From Opitutia bacterium (lineage in GTDB: Bacteria > Verrucomicrobiota > Verrucomicrobiia > Opitutales > Seribacteraceae), in contig NZLE01000035.1 of the NCBI GenBank assembly GCA_002692605.1, positions 28,470 through 37,866 on the forward strand: a DNA stretch of 9,397 nt, read 5' to 3'. Below are positions 5,548 to 9,397 of this stretch, piece by piece. The notes below the pieces were generated by a model. That model did not search any database and was not told where the DNA came from. It was given only the letters and a program-made list of their open reading frames with translations. The stretch's first letter is position 1. Each line of letters starts with the position of its first letter. The translations under genes and the position numbers were made by a program.

Positions 5548-6423
5548 ATGATCTCTCGCTCGCTTTATGGCTTCCTCGCCTTTTCGATTGTAATCTGCGT
5601 CTTCGGGAAGGTTTCTTTCGGTCGTTCTTCGGAACCGGATCGGGAGATGGAGCAAGTGACCTATCTGGGGGTACGAACGGAATCTCTGGCCCCCGCCATG
5701 AGCAAACAACTTTCCCTTCCCATGGGCTTGCACCTCAGTGTGGTTCGGGTCGGTCCGGACAGCCCTGCGGAAAAGGCGGGTTTGCGGGAATTTGACGTAC
5801 TGCTTAAGCTGGACGAACAAATTCTGGTGAATGAGGACCAACTCAAGAAGTTGGTCCGCCTGCAACGACCTCAGGATCCAATCACTCTCAAAGTCTTGCG
5901 TGAGGGGAAACTCCTGAATGTGGTGGTGGTTTTGGAGGAAACCCAAGTTCCCAAGGAAACTTACTCCTCATCCCGTAACCCGCTTATGTATGACCGTTCC
6001 AACCGACCCATGAGGAATCCGTTTTTTGACGATGAGTTGCTCAAGGATTTTTGGGATGACCGGTTCGAAGACTTTATGATGAAAGACCCGAACTTCGGAT
6101 TGCGCAACAACCGATTCTTTCCCCAAGTCCGACCCAAGTCCCATAAAGGTCAACCGAAGGTTTTGGGAGACCCCGAGGATCCGCTCCATCAACCGGGGGG
6201 AGATGTGCAAAGTTTTTCCTATTCCAGTTCGCAGAGCCAAAAGGTGGTCACCGATGAGGAGGGTACTTTGGAATGGACGGAAAAGGACGGGCAAAAGTTT
6301 CTTCGCGCAACCGACTCCTCGGGCAATCTCCTCTTTGAGGGTCCGGTCAACACCGAAGAGGACTGGAGTAAGGTTCCGAAAAAGCTATCTCAAAAACTGA
6401 AAAAGTCGGGTATTCGTTTTTAG
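5548..6423 (+). CDS. exported PDZ-domain protein without a protease domain
   Basis: A 291-residue protein with an N-terminal hydrophobic segment (about 5-20) after MISRS, consistent with a signal peptide or signal anchor, then a PDZ domain at about 39-129. The domain shows YLGVRTESL (39-47), a GLHLSVVRVGPDSPAEKAGL block (60-79), EFDVLLKLDEQIL (81-93) and a closing ITLKVLREGKLLNVVVVL (112-129). This is the bacterial HtrA/DegS-type PDZ layout, which binds C-terminal peptides, but no serine protease His-Asp-Ser domain precedes it and the total length leaves no room for one. The rest (130-291) is hydrophilic and low in recognisable structure: an acidic aromatic stretch (NPFFDDELLKDFWDDRFEDF, 157-176) and a C-terminal part, YSSSQSQKVVTDEEGTLEWT (225-244), that looks like repeated short strands. 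Twelve bp after the putative anti-sigma gene, so probably the same operon and perhaps its periplasmic partner. No Shine-Dalgarno. Confidence 0.8.
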   Translation: MISRSLYGFLAFSIVICVFGKVSFGRSSEPDREMEQVTYLGVRTESLAPAMSKQLSLPMGLHLSVVRVGPDSPAEKAGLREFDVLLKLDEQILVNEDQLKKLVRLQRPQDPITLKVLREGKLLNVVVVLEETQVPKETYSSSRNPLMYDRSNRPMRNPFFDDELLKDFWDDRFEDFMMKDPNFGLRNNRFFPQVRPKSHKGQPKVLGDPEDPLHQPGGDVQSFSYSSSQSQKVVTDEEGTLEWTEKDGQKFLRATDSSGNLLFEGPVNTEEDWSKVPKKLSQKLKKSGIRF

Positions 6424-6455
6424 GGAATTTTGGCTGTTTTTTTGTGGATTGGGGC

Positions 6456-6497
6456 TTGACCCATCGGCTTACTTTTCAAAAATACTCCGCAAGTATT
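6456..6497 (+). promoter_or_regulatory. candidate promoter and palindromic operator before the porin-like gene
   Basis: TTGACC (6456-6461) is a good -35; a -10 match, AATACT (6481-6486), follows after a rather long 19-bp spacer. AATACT is also the left arm of a perfect inverted repeat AATACT-CCGCA-AGTATT (6481-6497), so a repressor bound there would cover the -10 and start site; in RNA it could form a small 5' stem. The leader then runs through an A-rich stretch to the ATG with no Shine-Dalgarno. Pattern match only. Confidence 0.35.
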
Positions 6498-6520
6498 GCC
6501 CACTACAAAAAATAACAACT

Positions 6521-7516
6521 ATGAAATTATTGCTACCATCCACACTTCTATTATTGGGAATTTCCTTGTCCGCGCAGATGCCCGGCATGATGTCCATGCA
6601 GGCCGCTACGGCTGACGGAACCTCGCTCGGCGCCAACCACACCCTAGCCACGGACGGTATTGCTCTAGGCAATCGGGTTAAGATGACGGGTTATGTCGAT
6701 TTCATTTTTATGTATGATGACGAAGACGGAGGAGATCAAACCGAGGACTTCAGTACAGCTTCTGACGTCGATTTTTTGTTCGACCTTTCACCGGTCACCG
6801 CCGAACTGCATTTGGCAATGGATTCCTCTGATATTGGACTTGAGCAGGCATTCGGGCGCTACAGCTTTAACAATAGTTTCCATCTCACCTTCGGTCGCCA
6901 GCTCACCTCTCTTGGCTTTGAAGCGGACGAAGCGCCTGGTTTGTATGCCACATCCTTTGCTTATCGTTACAATGACAACGGGGCAGGTACTGACTTCAGG
7001 CGTAATTACAAAGACGGCGTCCGGCTGAATTTCAACAACGGGCAATTTGGTTTAATCTTCGGTTTGCATGATGGATATTGGGCGAATGAGGATTTCAATG
7101 GTGACAACATCGCCATTGATTTAGCTGCTTCCGCCATGATCATTCCTGGTCTCGAAGCCCAATTGGGGTACGCCCAAGAAGAAGTTGGGAACGATGACAT
7201 TTCCCAATTCAATGCCTGGATCTCTTACAATCCGAATGACCTGACCCTTGCGATGGAGTATGACAACTTTGACATATTGGGAACCGACTATTGGGCTTTG
7301 ATGCTATTGGGTAATTACCAGTTCGTTGATTGGATGGGTGCCACCCTTCGTTATTCGCATGAAGACTATAATGACACCGAAGCGGATCGAATTACTTTGG
7401 CTTTGTTGTTCACCATAACGGATAATCTTTTCTTCAACGTCGAATACAGTACGACGGACGTTGATGGTGGTAATGATTACGATGAGTTTTATGTTGAAGG
7501 ATTGTTGACCTTCTAA
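6521..7516 (+). CDS. acidic outer-membrane beta-barrel (porin-like) protein
   Basis: A 331-residue protein with a clear Sec signal peptide: MKLLLPSTLLLLGISLSA, with likely cleavage near residue 18. The mature part alternates short amphipathic strands with D/N/G-rich turns, such as MTGYVDFIFMYDDEDGGD (55-72), FHLTFGRQLTSLGFE (120-134), GVRLNFNNGQFGLIFGLHDG (166-185), LTLAMEYDNF (241-250) and WMGATLRYSHEDYND (271-285). It ends in FYVEGLLTF, with a terminal Phe as BAM substrates have. No cysteine occurs. I count 52 Asp+Glu against 12 Lys+Arg, so it is strongly acidic. The start at ATG 6521 is set by the signal peptide; an upstream in-frame TTG at 6449 would bury it. The leader is A-rich without a Shine-Dalgarno, and the gene looks less GC-rich than its neighbours. 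A strong terminator follows, so it is probably monocistronic. The substrate is unknown. Confidence 0.85.
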   Translation: MKLLLPSTLLLLGISLSAQMPGMMSMQAATADGTSLGANHTLATDGIALGNRVKMTGYVDFIFMYDDEDGGDQTEDFSTASDVDFLFDLSPVTAELHLAMDSSDIGLEQAFGRYSFNNSFHLTFGRQLTSLGFEADEAPGLYATSFAYRYNDNGAGTDFRRNYKDGVRLNFNNGQFGLIFGLHDGYWANEDFNGDNIAIDLAASAMIIPGLEAQLGYAQEEVGNDDISQFNAWISYNPNDLTLAMEYDNFDILGTDYWALMLLGNYQFVDWMGATLRYSHEDYNDTEADRITLALLFTITDNLFFNVEYSTTDVDGGNDYDEFYVEGLLTF

Positions 7517-7536
7517 TTTCTCCCCATCTTTTTGGC

Positions 7537-7575
7537 AAAGCCTCGTCGGTTATTCACCGACGAGGCTTTTTTTTT
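7537..7575 (+). terminator. strong intrinsic terminator after the porin-like gene
   Basis: A 14-bp perfect stem, AAAGCCTCGTCGGT (7537-7550) against ACCGACGAGGCTTT (7556-7569), with a 5-nt loop TATTC, running into nine T (7567-7575). It begins 20 bp after the stop of the beta-barrel gene, which it evidently terminates. The A run before the stem is only three long, so it is mainly plus-strand. Confidence 0.93.
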
Positions 7576-7626
7576 GATCAGAAAAAGATTTAAGTCCCCA
7601 AGCAAAGGAGTTAGTTTTCTCCCATC

Positions 7627-9123
7627 ATGGATGCCTTAACCTATGGGGAGCCAAGCAAGGCCAAGAAATCCGTACTCAGGAAAATCGAGGAACAGGCGGA
7701 GGAGTTGGCCTACCTGCAGCGGAAGTGTCGTGAACTCGGGATCCCCGTACTCATTGTGGTCGAGGGTTTGAGCGCGGCGGGGAAGGGCACCATCATCAAC
7801 CAAATGATCCAGCCTTTGGATCCTCGAGGTTTCAAGGTGACCTGTATCGCATCCCCCAGTCGGGATGAACAACTCCGCCCCTTTCTGTGGCGCTTCTGGA
7901 GGCGGACGCCTTCCGCGGAACGCATGGCGATTTTCGACCGCAGTTGGTACCGAAACCTCCTGGACGCTCAGGTCAATGATTCCCTCGGAGCGAAGGACTT
8001 GCAAAAGGCCTATTCGGACGTGCGGGCTTTCGAAAGACAAATGAGGGATGGAGGCACCGTCATTTTCAAGTTTTTCCTGGAGGTTTCCAAGAAGGAACAG
8101 GCGACCCGCTTGGCCGCTTTGCAAAGCAACCCGGTCACGGCCTGGAGGGTCTCCGACGCGGTTCTGCAAAGACACGCGAAATACAGGGAGTATCAGGAGG
8201 CGGTGGAAAGTATGCTTCAGCAAACCGACCTGCCGGATTCTCCCTGGTTGAAGGTTGCCTCCAAGAATACCAACCAGGCGACCCTCAAGGTTCTTTCCAA
8301 TTTGGTTTCGACCCTGAGGAAACGAGTTCATGAAGCGAGCCGGGAGGTGTCCCCCGACCCTCGACCCGGGTTATCCAAATTGCCTGCCTTTTCCAATGCT
8401 CCTCATTTGAGTAATGCGGATTTGACCAGCCAACTGAGCAAGGACTCCTACCGGGAGCTGTTGGAGGCCAGGCAAAGGAAGATTCAGGAGCTCCATCATG
8501 AGGTCTACCGTCTCCGCATTCCCGTGGTTTTGGTCTATGAAGGTTGGGATGCGGCCGGCAAGGGAGGGAACATCCGGAGGCTGACCGAGCGGATGGATCC
8601 CCGGGGGTACGAGGTGATTCCGGTTTCCGCTCCCAACGATCTGGAGAAGGCCCATCATTACCTTTGGCGTTTCTGGACGGAATTTCCCAAGGCCGGTCAC
8701 GTCACCATATTCGACCGGTCTTGGTATGGGCGGGTCCTGGTGGAACGGGTCGAAGGGTTCTGCACCGAGGCGGAATGGAAGCAGGCCTACCGGGAAATCA
8801 ATGAGATGGAGGAGAACTTCAGGCACTTCGGAACGGTGATGGCCAAATTCTGGGTCCACGTCGACCAGGAGGAGCAACTCAGGCGGTTTCAGGCGCGCGA
8901 GCAAAACCCCCGCAAGCAATGGAAGCTCAACGAGGAGGATTGGCGGAACCGGGAAAAATGGAAGCCCTACGAGGATGCGGTCAACGAAATGTTCCTGCGG
9001 ACCCACGCGCCCAAGTCGCCTTGGACCTTGATCGAGGGGAACTGCAAACGCTTTGCCCGCATCAAGGCCCTCGACGTGGTCATTGCAGCCATTGAAAGGG
9101 GAATTGCCGATAAATCGCGATAA
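7627..9123 (+). CDS. pap: polyphosphate:AMP phosphotransferase, two-domain class II PPK2
   Basis: A 498-residue cytoplasmic kinase made of two tandem PPK2 domains (about 10-235 and 270-495), the layout of class II PPK2 enzymes, which transfer phosphate from polyphosphate to AMP to give ADP. The C-terminal domain has a full Walker A (EGWDAAGKGGNIRR, 305-318, with Asp308 and Lys312), VSAPNDLEKAHHYLWRFW (333-350) and Walker B IFDRSWYGRVLVERV (361-375). The N-terminal domain has EGLSAAGKGTII (46-57), where Ser49 replaces the conserved Asp, and IFDRSWYRN (102-110), so catalysis probably rests on the C-terminal half, as reported for this class. ATG 7627 is the only usable start, since an in-frame TAG lies at 7612. 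AGGAG at 7606-7610 is the best Shine-Dalgarno in the window but sits about 16 nt from the ATG. It follows a terminator, so it needs its own promoter or read-through. Confidence 0.92.
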   Translation: MDALTYGEPSKAKKSVLRKIEEQAEELAYLQRKCRELGIPVLIVVEGLSAAGKGTIINQMIQPLDPRGFKVTCIASPSRDEQLRPFLWRFWRRTPSAERMAIFDRSWYRNLLDAQVNDSLGAKDLQKAYSDVRAFERQMRDGGTVIFKFFLEVSKKEQATRLAALQSNPVTAWRVSDAVLQRHAKYREYQEAVESMLQQTDLPDSPWLKVASKNTNQATLKVLSNLVSTLRKRVHEASREVSPDPRPGLSKLPAFSNAPHLSNADLTSQLSKDSYRELLEARQRKIQELHHEVYRLRIPVVLVYEGWDAAGKGGNIRRLTERMDPRGYEVIPVSAPNDLEKAHHYLWRFWTEFPKAGHVTIFDRSWYGRVLVERVEGFCTEAEWKQAYREINEMEENFRHFGTVMAKFWVHVDQEEQLRRFQAREQNPRKQWKLNEEDWRNREKWKPYEDAVNEMFLRTHAPKSPWTLIEGNCKRFARIKALDVVIAAIERGIADKSR

Positions 9124-9218
9124 GCTTTCCAGGCTGTCGGTGGGTGCGGAAGACAGGAGATTGGACCTCCGCAAACCGGCTCAAGCCCCGGCGGGTCGAT
9201 CGGTTCGTTTCTTTGACG

Positions 9219-9248
9219 TTGAAGGAATTGTGAGAGTGGGGATAAACT
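9219..9248 (+). promoter_or_regulatory. weak candidate promoter for the gene at the right edge
   Basis: TTGAAG (9219-9224) and TAAACT (9243-9248), 18 bp apart, match the sigma70 consensus at four of six positions each. They lie in the 209-bp gap after pap and about 85 bp before the next ATG. I see no terminator for pap in this gap, so the next gene could also be read through from pap. Confidence 0.25.
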
Positions 9249-9332
9249 TGGCGACGCAGGTTTGTTTTCCTTGCCATGCCTACCAAAAAGCCCTTCCTAT
9301 TTTCGTTTACTCCTAACCCATCACAGAATTCC

Positions 9333-9397
9333 ATGAGCTCAGAATCCCACCTCAACGAACGCTCCGGTATGCTTGCCGGAGGAAATTGGATCATCGA
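9333..9397 (+). CDS. N-terminus of a probable PfkB-type carbohydrate kinase (cut by window edge)
   Basis: Only 21 complete codons lie in the window, starting at ATG 9333 with MSSESHLNERSGMLAGGNWII. The AGGNWII stretch resembles the first beta-strand of a group of PfkB/ribokinase-family sugar kinases as I remember them, where an AGGNWIID motif leads into the substrate-binding part. A second in-frame ATG at codon 13 is an alternative start that would place the motif nearer the N-terminus, as in most ribokinases. No Shine-Dalgarno precedes either. The family call rests on one short motif and is tentative. Confidence 0.4.
   Translation, partial: MSSESHLNERSGMLAGGNWII

Noticed and set aside
6449..6520. 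Upstream TTG start for the beta-barrel protein
   Set aside because: It would put 24 hydrophilic residues before a textbook signal peptide and lies over the likely -35.
8371..9174. 267-codon minus-strand open frame opposite the second PPK2 domain
   Set aside because: Leu/Pro/Gly-rich reverse image of a conserved kinase domain; no motif of its own.
9053..9316. 87-codon plus-strand frame in the gap after pap
   Set aside because: Begins inside pap in another frame, and its part in the gap resembles no known protein. A tiny gene there cannot be excluded but nothing supports it.
1..9397. tRNA, rRNA, CRISPR, insertion sequence, integrase or attachment sites
   Set aside because: No cloverleaf, no regularly spaced direct repeats, no transposase or recombinase motif and no flanking inverted repeats were seen on reading both strands.

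Overview
The window looks like a moderately GC-rich chromosomal segment from a Gram-negative bacterium. My best guess is a verrucomicrobial (Opitutae-like), probably marine organism. The grounds are an outer-membrane beta-barrel protein with a strongly acidic composition, an ECF sigma/one-pass anti-sigma pair of a style I associate with that group, and an almost general absence of Shine-Dalgarno sequences before the starts. The lineage is inference; the window has no rRNA or other phylogenetic marker. I see no mobile element, CRISPR array, tRNA or rRNA.

Left half (1-4124, minus strand): four tightly packed genes that I recognise as members of the ebo cluster, in transcription order eboE (TIM-barrel, xylose-isomerase-like), eboC (UbiA-type prenyltransferase), eboD (3-dehydroquinate-synthase-like) and eboF (alkaline-phosphatase/nucleotide-pyrophosphatase-superfamily protein, cut by the left edge). 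eboE/eboC overlap by 4 bp (ATGA), eboC/eboD are 25 bp apart and eboD/eboF 3 bp apart, so this is one operon. In cyanobacteria the ebo cluster is linked to moving a secondary-metabolite precursor (scytonemin monomer) to the periplasm; the chemistry is still unclear. eboA and eboB, usually the first genes, are not in front of eboE here.

Middle (4125-6423): a 311-bp divergent intergenic region holds a near-perfect intrinsic terminator pointing towards eboE with no gene to terminate, and a candidate eboE promoter. To its right, on the plus strand, lies a three-gene unit: ECF sigma factor, single-pass membrane protein that is probably its anti-sigma factor (4-bp ATGA overlap), and an exported PDZ-domain protein with no protease domain. 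This reads as an envelope-sensing module.

Right half (6424-9397, plus strand): an acidic outer-membrane beta-barrel/porin-like gene, less GC-rich than its neighbours, ends in a strong intrinsic terminator. It is followed by a two-domain class II PPK2 (polyphosphate:AMP phosphotransferase) whose N-terminal domain has lost the Walker A aspartate. After a 209-bp gap, the first 21 codons of a probable PfkB-type carbohydrate kinase run off the right edge.
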